A DNA stretch of 64,000 nucleotides. Origin: Membranipora membranacea (lineage: Eukaryota; Bryozoa; Gymnolaemata; Cheilostomatida; Membraniporidae). Position 1 is the first letter of the stretch. Every line of letters starts with the position of its first letter. A program made the position numbers and the translations under genes. Shown one piece after another: positions 13,201-22,765 of this stretch. The notes under the pieces were generated by a model, which did no database searches, was not told the DNA's origin, and saw only the letters and a list, made by a program, of their open reading frames with translations. The stretch spans positions 11,699,493-11,763,492 of the forward strand of contig OU612071.1 of the NCBI GenBank assembly GCA_914767715.1, given 5' to 3'.

Positions 13201-16200
13201 AGCATATTCGAAAAAGAAACTTCTCTTCAACCTCTCAGTCCCACTGCGAAATATATATATTATGTTTTATATGTTATATTCATCTTATATTTTTGAAGAA
13301 TACCCAACAAAGCAGCCAGTGGGAGACACGACCGTTCAAGGACCTCAAGGAGTGAATCATCAAATGTCCCAGCAACTCGGTGAGATCTCACAAACTAATA
13401 AAGTTCTGCACGTATCTCAGTTCTAGAAACCAATCATGATTGGGTAGTTAAACATAGATTAGCATAGGTCGAAAGGAAGCAAAAAGGCTTCAATGGTGTA
13501 GCAGAAAAATTATAAAAGTTTTCTAGAGTGTAGATAATATTTGGTTCGGTGTTCCTGCATTCTGGGGGGTCTTCCAATAAGAATGAGCATTGCATTTATA
13601 GAGAAAAGTATCACTATCACCCGCTGAAAATTATCACTCACTTGGTCTTTCAATTAGACAAAATCGCTCCCGAATCGCTAACTCATAATGTATATAGTAC
13701 CATCAGTGAGTGAGCGAATTCTGAGCGTGACCCCTAGCAGGTATCACTCGCTAATGATAGGATAGGATAGGCTTTATTTGTTCCTCCATATATCAGAAAG
13801 TATGATGCCTTGAGTGAAAACAATTGTAAGAATTGAATTACGATTAGAAATAAATTAAAAAGAAAAATTAGACTGGAGCTCTACATGAAAGTGAGGCAAA
13901 AAAAATTATCTAAAAAAGTAAGACAGAACTATTTGCTAGCAATTAGCATATTGGAAAAAGAAACTTCTCTGAAACTTCTCAGCCCTACTGCGAAATATAT
14001 ATATTATGTTTTATATGTTATATTCATCTTATATTTTTGAAGAATACCCAACAAAGCAGCCAGTGGGAGACACGACCGTTCAAGGACCTCAAGGAGTGAA
14101 TCATCAAATGTCCCAGCAACTCGGTGAGATCTCACAAACTCATAAAGTTCTGCACGTATCTCAGTTCTAGAAACCAATCATGATTGGGTAGTTAAACATA
14201 GATAAGCATAGGTCGATAGGAAGCAGAAAAACTTCAATGGTGTATCAGAAAATATGGTATCAGTTTTCTAGAGTCTAGATTAATACCGTTTGATCCAGTT
14301 CTCCTGCTTTCTGGGGGATCTTTCAATAAGAATGGGCATCGCACTTTTCAATAAAAACTACAACTATCACCCGAAGAAAATTATCACTTACTTGGTCTTT
14401 CAATTAGACTAAATCGCTCCCAAATCGCTCACTCATAATGTATATAGTACCATCAGTGAGTGAGTGATTTCTGAGCGAGACCCCTAGCAGGTATTGCTCA
14501 CTTAATGAGCGGATGATCAGATTGCAATTTTGGCAGTTTCTAATTAAAAGACCCCCTGATCAGCATTAGTGTTGTATTGAGCCAGCAAAAATGAAAATGA
14601 GCCGAGCCACTGAGATTTCCTTACATTCGGGTACGAGTCGGGTCGAGTCGAAAAGAGCGCGTGAAATCGATTTACATTACGACTTCATAAGTCGATGTCC
14701 TACTCCTACACTGTCTTCAGATATCACAATTTAAAAGAATGATGGATATTCATCCACTAATCACTAGTGCAATTAGCTAATAGAACACTTCAAGTTTGAT
14801 TCAGTTTGTAATATATCATCTAGACATAATGAACTATGTTGAGACCAAGTTTCATCAAATTCTGTCATGTATTTATCGAATTATTGATGTCTGAAGAAAG
14901 CTTTATGTAGTGTTGTAAGCCGTTCATAATAATCACAGCAAAAACATGACTAATAGCTATATGTTTTATCATCCCATAGTCTCTATTTCCAAAATTATAT
15001 ACTGAAATCCATAGCATAGTAGTTAAGTTCGTGGACTGCTGTGCACTAGGTCCTCGGTTCGAGTCCAGGTGCGAGCTATATTTTGCCCAACACTCTAGTA
15101 GTTTAGACCCCTAAGGATGTAGACCTCTGACCCGACTTGACCCTAACGTGACCCGACCACAGGAACCCAAAACCCGACCCGTTGACTCGACCCTGAATAC
15201 AACACTAATCAGTATAGATTGAAAGGAAGCAAAAAAGCTTCAATGGTGGAGCAGAAAAAATGTAAAAGTTTTCTAGAGTCTAGATAAATAACGTTTGGTT
15301 CAGTGTTCCTGCATTCTGGGGATCTTTCAATTAGAATGAGCATTGCCTTTTTGATATAAAGTATCACATAACCCGCTGGAAATTATCACTCACTCGGTCT
15401 TTCAATTAGACAAATGCGAACTCTGAGATTTATAGTTCCTTGCAATGGCTAAGCTATTTGTGAGCTATACCCTAGCTATTAGATAGCGACATTCAATTCC
15501 ATATCCTCACCATTAGCTATCTTTTGCCAAACAATGGGTATGCAAAAAATAACCAGTCGCTAGTAGCATTCTAAGAAAGCCCAAATTAGCGATACTGAAG
15601 GGATTTCATCGCTGTTTGCAACTTTGTAACCAAGTCAATTTCCCAGGCTAAATTATTTTTGCTAGTAGGGACAGCCAATCAAAACAACATCAGACAAGTC
15701 CCTGTGCTGAGTGTTCTTCTTCATGATGTTATGATACTATTTCCATTCCACGAGAAGAATTTAATTCAGTGGATAGCGATTTTGGCTGTCTTTAACTGGA
15801 ATCCCCCTTGGTCAGTACCATTCTATTGGTGAACTTCCTAGGATTGTGTACTATCATAGGAGGCAACTCGAAATTGAGCAATTTGGATTGATCCAACTTT
15901 CACGGGGACAAGAAGTATTAAAGTGAAGGCTTTTTGGTATCATTCTGGAGTTCTCAGTCTAATTTAGAAAACTGCCATAAAGTTTATTTACAACATAATG
16001 CCCATGTCACCTCAAATGTGAGATTTGAATGTTCTAAAAATAAAGTTTTTGGTACAAAAAAAAAAGATTTTTTCTGCCCTTATAACACTCTCCTTGTCTT
16101 GGCAATCAGTCCCAAGACATGACAAATAAAAAAGGTCAACTGAATGAGAAGTTGCCCTCCCTCAACCATCTAAGGAAAACTTATTGGTATGGAAAACTGA

Positions 16201-19200
16201 GAAGTCCTGTTCACAGCCCATGATAGGCTTTTATGTTATTCACATCATCTTTCCTTCAATCTGATATCCTGTCAGCATGCCAGTATTGAAAGAAAAAAGT
16301 CTGCTCAAATCATCACTTTTGGTTACAAATGAAGCACCCATTTTTTTTCCCCTAAAATATGTTACATTATAAGAGAGAAAAAAGGTACTATTTTAATAAC
16401 AGTTTATACAAAATAGTACCTTTTTAGTACCTTCCAATCTTAAGTTCGGCCAAGTTTGAGTGAAAATCAGTTGAAACTGGGCCACTTGCTGTTAATAAAC
16501 CTTATAGCAGTTTTCTAAATTAGACTGAGAAGGCTAGAATGATACCAAAAACCTCATTCCTTCACAGTCACTTTAAGGAAATGTATTTTTATTCACCAAT
16601 ACTAAAGGGGTTGTCTTGTTTTTATGATTCATGGTGTAAGTAATAGAGAACAGAGAGAAATATGATCACTATTGAACTAACTTTTTCTTGATTGCAGCAA
16701 TGTCGCTTGACAGTTTGGGAACCAAGATCACTGAACTCACAACAGAATTTGGCCGCCAAGCAACTGACATTGCCAATCTCAGAACAGATTTAAGGGATGC
16801 CAAAGCTGCAATGATCGAAGACTTCGCATTGCTAAATGAATCTCTTAATTTAGAGATCTCAGTACTACACAGCATGTTGGACGGAATGGATAACGCCTCT
16901 GATAGCATGTTGCTCCTCAAATCTAAGGTACATCCTAGCACACCCTCGATGGAGATGATTGACCTACTACATACCAAGGTTGAGAATATGAGCACTGCAA
17001 TAGTTGAGGTTCAAGACTTCCTCCATAATGCTACAGCACTCATGACATCATTCAATGAATTGGATTCAACGGACAGAAATCTATTGTATACACAACTAAA
17101 CAACTTAGAAAATCATCTAAATGGTACAAGCCGCGATCAGCAGAATATGCGAGAAAACATCAATTCCTTGTACACGCAGTTAGGTAACCTGGAAAAATCC
17201 ACACCTAAGGCAATGGATGAAAGCTTGCAAAACTTCTCGAATAGCTTCAACCATACGCTTGAAAACATTGAATCAAAGATGAACCAACACATTGAGATGA
17301 TGGCCTCAATGAATGACACGGCCTCGGCTGAGAGAAACTCCTTGTACATACAGTTAAACCAACTGGACAAGTCAACAACGATGGCAATGGCTGAAAACTT
17401 GCAAAACGTCTCAACTATCCTGAACCAATCCCTAGAAAATATTGAATCAAACATGAACCAACACATCGAGATGATGGCATCAATGAACGATTCCGCCTCG
17501 GCTGAGAGGAGCTCCTTGTACACTGAGTTAGAAAACCTGGATCAGTCCACTACAATGGCAATGGCTGAAAACTTGCAAAACATCTCAACTATCCTTAACC
17601 ATACGTTTGAAAAAATTGAATCAAACATGAACCAACACATCGAGATGATGGCCTCAATGAACGATTCGGCCTCAGCTGAGAGGATCTCCTTGTACGCATA
17701 GTTAAAAAACCTGGATAAGTCAACAACCACGGCAATCAATGAAACCTCCCAACACATCTCGAACATCAACATGACAATTAATGAGCAGGCAGCAATGATA
17801 GAGTTGATGAAAGTGTCAAATACTATGGCGAAAGCCTACTCCTGTGAGTCAATTGAGTCATTCGTATACACTTATGTTATGTATTATAAAGAGGAGCCAT
17901 AGGGCATATGTAGGCGCAAGTATTTCATTCTTGTTAAGACAATTTTAGCCGGAAGAGCATCCAGGACCATGTGCTCCTGTTTACCAAATTTAGTCATTGG
18001 GTCATTATCAAGTTTTTATTATGCATTGCTGGCCCCAAGTACTCATGTTAAACACTAGCTTACGCTCCAAAAGTGTGTCATTTTGTCACGATATCAAATC
18101 AATCATCTTCTAGCAGTCCATTGGGACAAAACTATAATGGTAAGAAAGAGGGATGTCAATCATTGTGCTCAAAAAATACTGAGAAAATTTTTTCTGCTCA
18201 TGCAATGCAATCAAGACTTGATTGATAGATACCGTCCAATATTTGGTGCCAACAACCATGACCTTTTGCTAAAAGACCTTTCAATGAGCGATGATTCTTG
18301 GAATAGATGCTAAAGTGGGTTATGATCTCATCACTGAGGTTGGGCACCTTAACTCTATTGTGCTATTCTCAGGCACTATCCCATATGTGGTCTTTATGGC
18401 GATCCCTCATGTTGATGCTCAATGTTGATGCCGTGAAATTTGCGATAATCTTCAATGCCTTTCTACAACACTAAATCATCAACTTATCAATACTACATAG
18501 GGTGAATCATTATTTAATAACAATTATAATTTTTTTTTAAGGTGGTAAATGTACCAATGAGTCAAGCGCTTGCACACTTGGAGACTATTCAGAACTCACC
18601 TGCCAGAGGGGCTTTTTTAAGTCTCATGATGGCTTTGATGACCGAAGTACATACACCTCCTTTGGTCAAATTAGAACAGATCTGAAGAATCCGGGATTTA
18701 AAGGACTCAAGATTACACTTCACGAGTTTGATGTTAGTTGAGTATTTATATACATGAAGACTTTCATGGTAGATTGATTCTTGAACGGTTCATCATTTTG
18801 GCAGGAAAATGACCCACGCTGCTGCTCTGTGTATGATATATTAGTTGATATTCTGGTAGAAACTGATTGTCTCGTTACAATTCATACCATTCTAAGTCCA
18901 TTTCACCAGATGCACTTGTTAATAGTTATCCACAAAATTGAGTCTTAGCTCAGTTTAATATAATTCCAGATAAATAAGGGACATTCTGATCAATAAGAAA
19001 GTTTCTACTGTTGATAAATACACAAATTGTTCCCAATTATTTACGCATTCAATATTTTGACTGTTAAAATCTAATATGTGCTACCTTTCCATATGTTAGA
19101 ATATAGGAGAATTTGTAGTGCAGTTCATACGGTGAAAAAAGCATCCCTGCCAAAGCAGACATTAATTTGTTGTGCTATAACCCCACAATGATAATTTGCT

Positions 19201-19621
19201 CGAATGGGCAATAGTGGCATGAATTCCACCTTGATTCAATTGTGAGAGAATGAGTGTCATATTGATTTAGTTGAGTTGATTTTATTTTTTTGTATGCATT
19301 TTGTATTATATTGTTAAACATTCTCTTTTATAGTCGGCAAGCCCTACATCTAGCGACGACGATTGCGATTCAGATTATCTCTATATATACGTATCTAGAA
19401 AGAACTTTAAGCTCTGTGGCACTGCAATTAGTGATTTAGTATTATACTTTGATGTATCAGCGGTAGATGAGGGATTCATAGAGATAAGTTTTTGGGTTGA
19501 AACTAACAACCTACATTACGGTTTTATGATTGAGTTCGATTTCCAATTAATGCCTTTTCCTGAATCAGCTTACAAATCATCCGAGAATGATGTGGTATAT
19601 TTTTATGAGGATACCGGATGA
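7032..19621 (+). CDS. Type II membrane coiled-coil/CUB protein gene, copy 1, with in-frame stop
   Basis: Eleven-exon model: 7032-7239, 9428-9532, 9975-10037, 10574-10654, 11919-11999, 12552-12632, 13299-13379, 14043-14123, 16698-17843, 18542-18732, 19334-19621. All introns are GT-AG and the phases agree (1 up to exon 9, 1 before exon 10, 0 before exon 11). Order of parts: basic N-terminus, transmembrane helix (residues about 19-43), extra exon 2, five mini-exon repeats, coiled-coil stalk with N-x-S/T sites, CUB-like domain. Codon 595 is TAG at 17699-17701 where the paralogous repeats have CAG or GAG, so the product would stop at 594 residues and lose the CUB domain, although everything downstream is still open. 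It may be a recent pseudogene, a truncated form or a base error. The ATG was chosen because it directly precedes the basic and transmembrane segment and is kept in copy 2. Function unknown. Confidence 0.75.
7313..7465. repeat. Inverted pair of tRNA-like sequences in intron 1
   Basis: A minus-strand tRNA-like unit (gcgcaatcggttagcgcgc, taggttcgaattc) faces a plus-strand A-box-like gatggcgcagtcggttagggc. Copy 2 equivalent at about 44290-44440. Confidence 0.5.
7850..7990. repeat. Second inverted pair of tRNA-like sequences in intron 1
   Basis: Minus-strand ggtagtggtgttgcctgccg faces plus-strand gcagtggtagcggcgttgcc. Copy 2 equivalent at about 44820-44960. Confidence 0.5.
8403..8620. mobile_element. 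Right-end fragment of the hAT-like element
   Basis: Matches 14993-15207 including the tRNA-like stretch, the acccgac repeats and the terminal tacaacactta. Present in intron 1 of copy 1, absent at the equivalent place in copy 2 (about 45370), so it came or went after the duplication. Confidence 0.65.
9428..9532 (+). CDS. Copy 1 exon 2, copy-specific 105-nt symmetric exon
   Basis: Flanked by an acceptor (ttgaag) and donor (gtgaga), phase 1-1, 35 codons. Its last residues, NHQMLQRFG, resemble the NHQMSQQLG end of the mini-exon repeats, so it is probably an older paralogue of them. The equivalent stretch is missing from copy 2 by a deletion of about 680 bp; being symmetric, its loss keeps the frame. 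Confidence 0.65.
9975..10037 (+). CDS. Copy 1 exon 3, 63-nt symmetric exon
   Basis: Acceptor gtttgtag, donor gtgagg, phase 1-1, 21 codons. Encodes a charged Lys/Arg/Asp-rich helix continuing the membrane-proximal stalk. Nearly identical exon in copy 2 at 46064-46126. Confidence 0.7.
10574..10654 (+). CDS. Copy 1 exon 4, mini-exon repeat a
   Basis: 81 nt, phase 1-1, encoding YPSKQPVEDTTF followed by QGPQGVNHQMSQQLG. Acceptor tttttgaag, donor gtgaga. First of five tandem mini-exons; this copy and the first one in gene 2 share the VEDTTF variant, so they are likely orthologous positions. Confidence 0.75.
10728..10969. mobile_element. MITE family 1, full copy in mini-exon array
   Basis: Both ends present (cagggg...ccccctg) with the gagtgagcgat core, just after mini-exon a. 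Confidence 0.72.
11092..11178 (-). repeat. tRNA-derived SINE remnant in mini-exon array
   Basis: On the minus strand, tgtggtgtagtgttctaag (A-box side) and gggtttgaatcccagc (B-box). Explains the larger spacing between mini-exons a and b in copy 1; not seen in copy 2. Confidence 0.55.
11919..11999 (+). CDS. Copy 1 exon 5, mini-exon repeat b
   Basis: 81 nt, phase 1-1, variant with TTIQGHQ and VNRQKSQQLG, the most changed of the five. Splice sites are kept. The distance from repeat a is 1345 bp, longer than the other spacings because of an intervening tRNA-like insertion near 11.1 kb. Confidence 0.7.
12552..12632 (+). CDS. Copy 1 exon 6, mini-exon repeat c
   Basis: 81 nt, phase 1-1, variant VGETTVQGPQ and ending SQQFG. 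Sits 633 bp after repeat b, with the same intron sequence before and after as the other units. Confidence 0.75.
13299..13379 (+). CDS. Copy 1 exon 7, mini-exon repeat d
   Basis: 81 nt, phase 1-1, variant VGDTTVQGPQGVNHQM. First base pair of the exon is AA instead of GA, so the junction codon becomes Glu. Spacing to repeat c is 747 bp. Confidence 0.75.
14043..14123 (+). CDS. Copy 1 exon 8, mini-exon repeat e
   Basis: 81 nt, phase 1-1, protein identical to repeat d and flanking introns almost identical, pointing to a very recent 744-bp unit duplication. Confidence 0.75.
14311..14558. mobile_element. MITE family 1, full copy at the end of the array
   Basis: Starts ctgggggatcttt and ends aaaagaccccctg; follows the last mini-exon and directly abuts the hAT-like element at 14567. 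Confidence 0.75.
14567..15207. mobile_element. Non-autonomous hAT-like element with tRNA-like module
   Basis: 641 bp with ends TAGTGTTGTATT and AATACAACACTA and an 8-bp target duplication with one mismatch (atcagcat, atcagtat). gggtcgagtc-type repeats near the left end and acccgac repeats near the right end are inverted relative to each other. A tRNA-like stretch with B-box ggttcgagtcc lies at about 15005-15075. Confidence 0.75.
15918..16576. mobile_element. About 660-bp inverted-repeat element in the stalk-proximal intron
   Basis: Left end near 15918 (ttaaagtgaagg, ggtatcattct, taatttagaaaactgcc) is repeated in inverse orientation near 16500-16576. An inner hairpin, ggtactatttt with aaaatagtacc, lies at 16385-16432. 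The same element is in copy 2 at about 50314-50975, so it predates the duplication. Confidence 0.65.
16698..17843 (+). CDS. Copy 1 exon 9: coiled-coil stalk with in-frame TAG
   Basis: 1146 nt (382 codons), acceptor attgcag, donor gtgagt, phase 1-1. The first half has heptad-like spacing of Leu/Ile/Met; the second half holds three 58-residue (174-nt) repeats with the signature NQHIEMMASMNDSASAER plus a partial fourth. Sequons such as NAT, NGT, NFS, NHT, NDT, NVS, NQS and NDS suggest heavy N-glycosylation. The TAG at 17699-17701 interrupts the fourth repeat; the 47 codons beyond it are open and end at a good donor. Confidence 0.75.
18542..18732 (+). CDS. Copy 1 exon 10: N-terminal half of CUB-like domain
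   Basis: 191 nt, enters in phase 1 and leaves in phase 0 at a weak donor (gttagt). Encodes ESSACTLGDYSELTCQRGFF and the conserved strand NPGFKGLKITLHEFD, which matches the CUB pattern of a strand ending in aromatic-rich F-x-F-like residues. Contains four cysteines. It is downstream of the stop in exon 9. Confidence 0.65.
19334..19621 (+). CDS. Copy 1 exon 11: C-terminal half of CUB-like domain
   Basis: 96 codons including the TGA. The segment CDSDYLYIY then LCGT then ISDLVLYF then HYGFMIEF fits the CUB order C-x-D-Y-L-x-I, CG, hydrophobic strand, GF-x-I. Acceptor ttttatag. A polyadenylation signal lies at 19859. Confidence 0.68.
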   Translation, partial: SASPTSSDDDCDSDYLYIYVSRKNFKLCGTAISDLVLYFDVSAVDEGFIEISFWVETNNLHYGFMIEFDFQLMPFPESAYKSSENDVVYFYEDTG

Positions 19622-19858
19622 GGGTCCATGAGTATTATGATGATGATGATTTTCAATTTTTTTTGTTCACTTTCAAATTAGTGCCTTTAACTGATTCAGC
19701 TTACAATGCAACCACAGATGGTGTGGAATATTATTTGGTTTATGCAGTTTATTTTTTTGAGTATTATGAAACTTATTATTCATGAACTTTCTTTCCATGT
19801 GAAAAACCAATATGTCTAATTTAATTTTAACTGTCTTATTTTAATTTATAAGAAATTG

Positions 19859-19864
19859 AATAAA
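19859..19864 (+). terminator. Polyadenylation signal, copy 1
   Basis: AATAAA 238 bases after the TGA, followed by T-rich sequence, at the position equivalent to the copy 2 signal. Confidence 0.6.
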
Positions 19865-20479
19865 ATCTCATTTCAAAGTTTTCATTATTTATTGCTTATG
19901 ATGTCAGTACAGAGTTAATTCATAAGGATATAAAATTATATGGGAAGCCTTGGCGATGAGAAGACAGCTATATTATGAATGTTTATTGGGTCAGGCTTCA
20001 GAACTCAAAATTTCATAAAATTATGCTTGTAGAATGAAAGCCAACCCCTGAGTTCATCTCTTTATCTGGAAAGGTTTTGCATGATGTTGTGAGCTCTCCA
20101 CAAATCTTATTCCAACAACAAACAATATTGATCTGATGGGTGTAAGGACAGTCTGAGCCAATTATTGAGTAACTCTGTGACTGCGATAAATCCTCTCTCT
20201 GATGTGCCTTGTGTGGCTCTGGCGCTGGTTCAAGCGATCAATTGATTCATTTAAAGTCGAAAGCGACTGACAAAAGTCTGGCTCAGATCAGGGAGAATGG
20301 AAAATTTATTCCTGCACAGATTGAAGTCTTCTGCCAGTGTAGTGGTAGTTTTTTCCCTGTTTTACAACATAAAAACTACAGTATAGCAGAAGATCCTTCA
20401 AATATGAAGTAGGCCTATCACTCTCTTTTATCTTGTTTGCAAAGGACATCAATTTTTTCGCAATTGCACGAGCTGTTCT

Positions 20480-22510
20480 GTCCACAAGGGAAAAGACTCA
20501 TGAATCATACCTTGTGCTAAATTGTCTGAACAATTTATTTATAATTGCTTGCAGAACATTCGTAGGACTAAAGAGTTATCGAGCCTCTGATGCAAAACTG
20601 TTGGCAGGCTTTTCCTCCCAGCCACAGGTGTGTTTTCAACCTGGTGCTAACGGGTTTTCAAGCGTTGACAGCATTTGGATTGTGGTTCCGTACAGGGGCA
20701 TAGGGAGTTCCCCCAAACATATCTGGGGTTGAATTTACAACCTAATAATAAGCTCGACCCGAGATCAAGCTTGATTCATTTGCCTGCGTTTGGAGTTGCA
20801 CCAATGAACTAAACTAGTTCATTGGTTGCAACCCCCCCCCCCCTCCCTATACTGGTCACACTGCAGGCAAAAATGACTGGGGCTTGACCAGTAGTTGGGG
20901 GACCACTCCAGACACATTTTGATGTACATGATAAGCTGCAGAACTTAATATTTGCGTTTCGATGGCCACTGAGAGAGGCGGGATAGAGGCTTATGGATGT
21001 TAATTTTTTTTTATTGAGAAGTACAATCACACTTAACTTTTTGAGAGCTGTCTAATAATAAGACTCCTGATAAAATCATCTATACTTGCCGGTTTGGCTG
21101 AGGCGCTTTCCAATAATTGATAGCAGCTGGTTCGAACTTAACGTGATGATTATATTTATTAGATTGCGCTCTACAAGAGTTATCAGACTAAATGACCTCT
21201 TATTATAAAATATTAATAAATATTTTACTTGTAATAAATACAAGTATCAGCGATTTGTTCTTGAAATATTCTTGTGCAAAAATTATCAAGATATTTTTAT
21301 AACTTCAATACCACAATGCAACTGTATTGTAAGACCATCACCACTTAAACTGAAAATAGAAAATGTGAGCAGAAGTGATAAAATGATTTAAAAGCAATCC
21401 ACTACAAAAATATATGAATTAACTAGTCTTAATTTTTACGGGTACAGACAACTCCCAGCTTTATACCTACACAATAACGCAAAGATGCAAATGTAATATC
21501 GGTCATAGATCCAATCAGAGAAAAAGCGGTATCAACAGCTGAAAACGGTATAAAGAAAAATTTGATGCTTCACACCGCATATCAGCTATGAAGGAGGGAG
21601 AGAAATATCATTGACTTAAATTATTTGTCCTGATGTCGATAACCTTATAAGGCTGTCAGTCTAAGAAGAGTTACGCTGCTTGAGTATTTAGGCATTGAAG
21701 TCTGAATCGTCATAGCAATATGATGAGCAAGCTACAAAATAAACAGCAAGGTTGATAGTAAGACCATAAGTCTTTATCTGTAGATATAACTTAATGAAGT
21801 ATGAACCAACAAGTTATTTACTAACAACAAGGTTAACACTTGAGGTACCAATGCTATCATTTGACCACATACGTGTTACTCCTGCCCAATCCGGAATGAG
21901 TTGATTCTTAACATTCATAATATATCCATGCTTATGATAACAATATGGGTTTTTGGCTTGAGAAGCATTGATTTCAATGTATTACCTAGTTTCCAGAACA
22001 GTACAGCCATTATAGCTTTAATACAAGTTTGTTGTCAGAGTGCTTACCTTACTGGATCTCGTGTCATCATGTCCTTGCATCACTTTCACCTGCTTCGGTT
22101 TTGCTGTAATCAGATAAAATCAATTATAGATGATGACTTTTGGTCAATTAGAAATTTGAGACACACATCTCAGATACACCCACACAGCCTCCCCATTTCA
22201 CCAGAATTATATATATTACATATTAATTTTGGTAGGTCATAGGTCTGGGGACTGTTGTACGGAACCAAAGATATGATGGGTTACTTTAAAAAGAATAAAC
22301 TGGAGAAGTCTGTTTGTGAGCTGACAGTTTTAACAGACTCACTATAACATAGCTTAGTTTTGTTTTTTTAGTTTTACAGGCATCAGGCTAGCATCTATAA
22401 CTTGTCTCACCTTTTGTTCAATTTGGATTTATGATTTTTACACACTAAATTTGCAGCCAAAATCATTATCATGACTTCAAGTCCAAGTGGATTTGATTTC
22501 ACATTCACTC
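20480..22510. other. Unassigned spacer
   Basis: Past the end of duplicon 1. Short frames only, one C-run near 20830; no recognised gene or element. Confidence 0.5.
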
Positions 22511-22765
22511 CGGAGAGGCATTTTTGATCAGGCGGTGAGCGATCAGGAGGATTTTAAAATTAAAAACTGCCCGTAACTGAGTGATCATGACATGTTAGGG
22601 AGCTCGTTACCAAATCATGCAGTCATTGTTAAAAGACACAGAATATGCAATTTGGGAAAAAATTTTCCCATTTGGCAGACCAAATAAGCGATGATTTTGA
22701 GCAAAGTGCGAGCGATGATTTGCTTTAAAAAGCTTCGCTCTTTATAATTGAATGACCATATAAGC
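22510..22765. mobile_element. Diverged MITE family 1 copy
   Basis: Only the gagcgat and tgctttaaaaagcttcgctctt parts and ataattgaatgacc remain recognisable. A further partial copy lies near 26647-26730. Confidence 0.45.

Larger units (their letters stand above)
11446..13760. repeat. Truncated MITE family 1 copies within units (11446, 12077, 12819, 13563)
   Basis: Each unit holds about 190 bp of the element: the left end CTGGGGGGTCTTYCAATAAG, the core, and a break after ctagcaggtatcact. All share the same breakpoint, so they were multiplied with the exon rather than inserted separately. Confidence 0.72.
10380..14310 (+). repeat. Tandem mini-exon units in copy 1
   Basis: Five units, later ones about 633-747 bp, each with the same intron sequence, one 81-nt exon, and the left part of the GGGGTCTTTCAAT inverted-repeat element. 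Unit starts follow the exons at 10574, 11919, 12552, 13299 and 14043. Units c, d and e are the most alike. Confidence 0.85.
766..20480 (+). repeat. Duplicon 1 of a tandem segmental array
   Basis: Long direct repeat that aligns with 35885-54955 and, for its first 4 kb, with 60023-64000. Shared landmarks in the same order are a 54-bp minisatellite, an (AT)n tract, a tRNA-Lys-like sequence, an inverted-repeat element, a second tRNA-like head, a 111-bp foldback element and then the CUB gene. Similarity stays high through introns and falls off near 20480, shortly after the gene. Edges were judged by eye and may be off by some tens of bases. Confidence 0.9.

Noticed and set aside
10574-14123. Collagen-like triplet repeats suggested by GPQG in the mini-exons
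   Set aside because: Only one GPQG per exon and no sustained Gly-x-y pattern.
17137-17772. Minus-strand open frames opposite the stalk exons (also 51026-52099)
   Set aside because: They mirror the plus-strand coiled-coil repeats; phase-consistent splicing and sequon patterns support the plus strand only.
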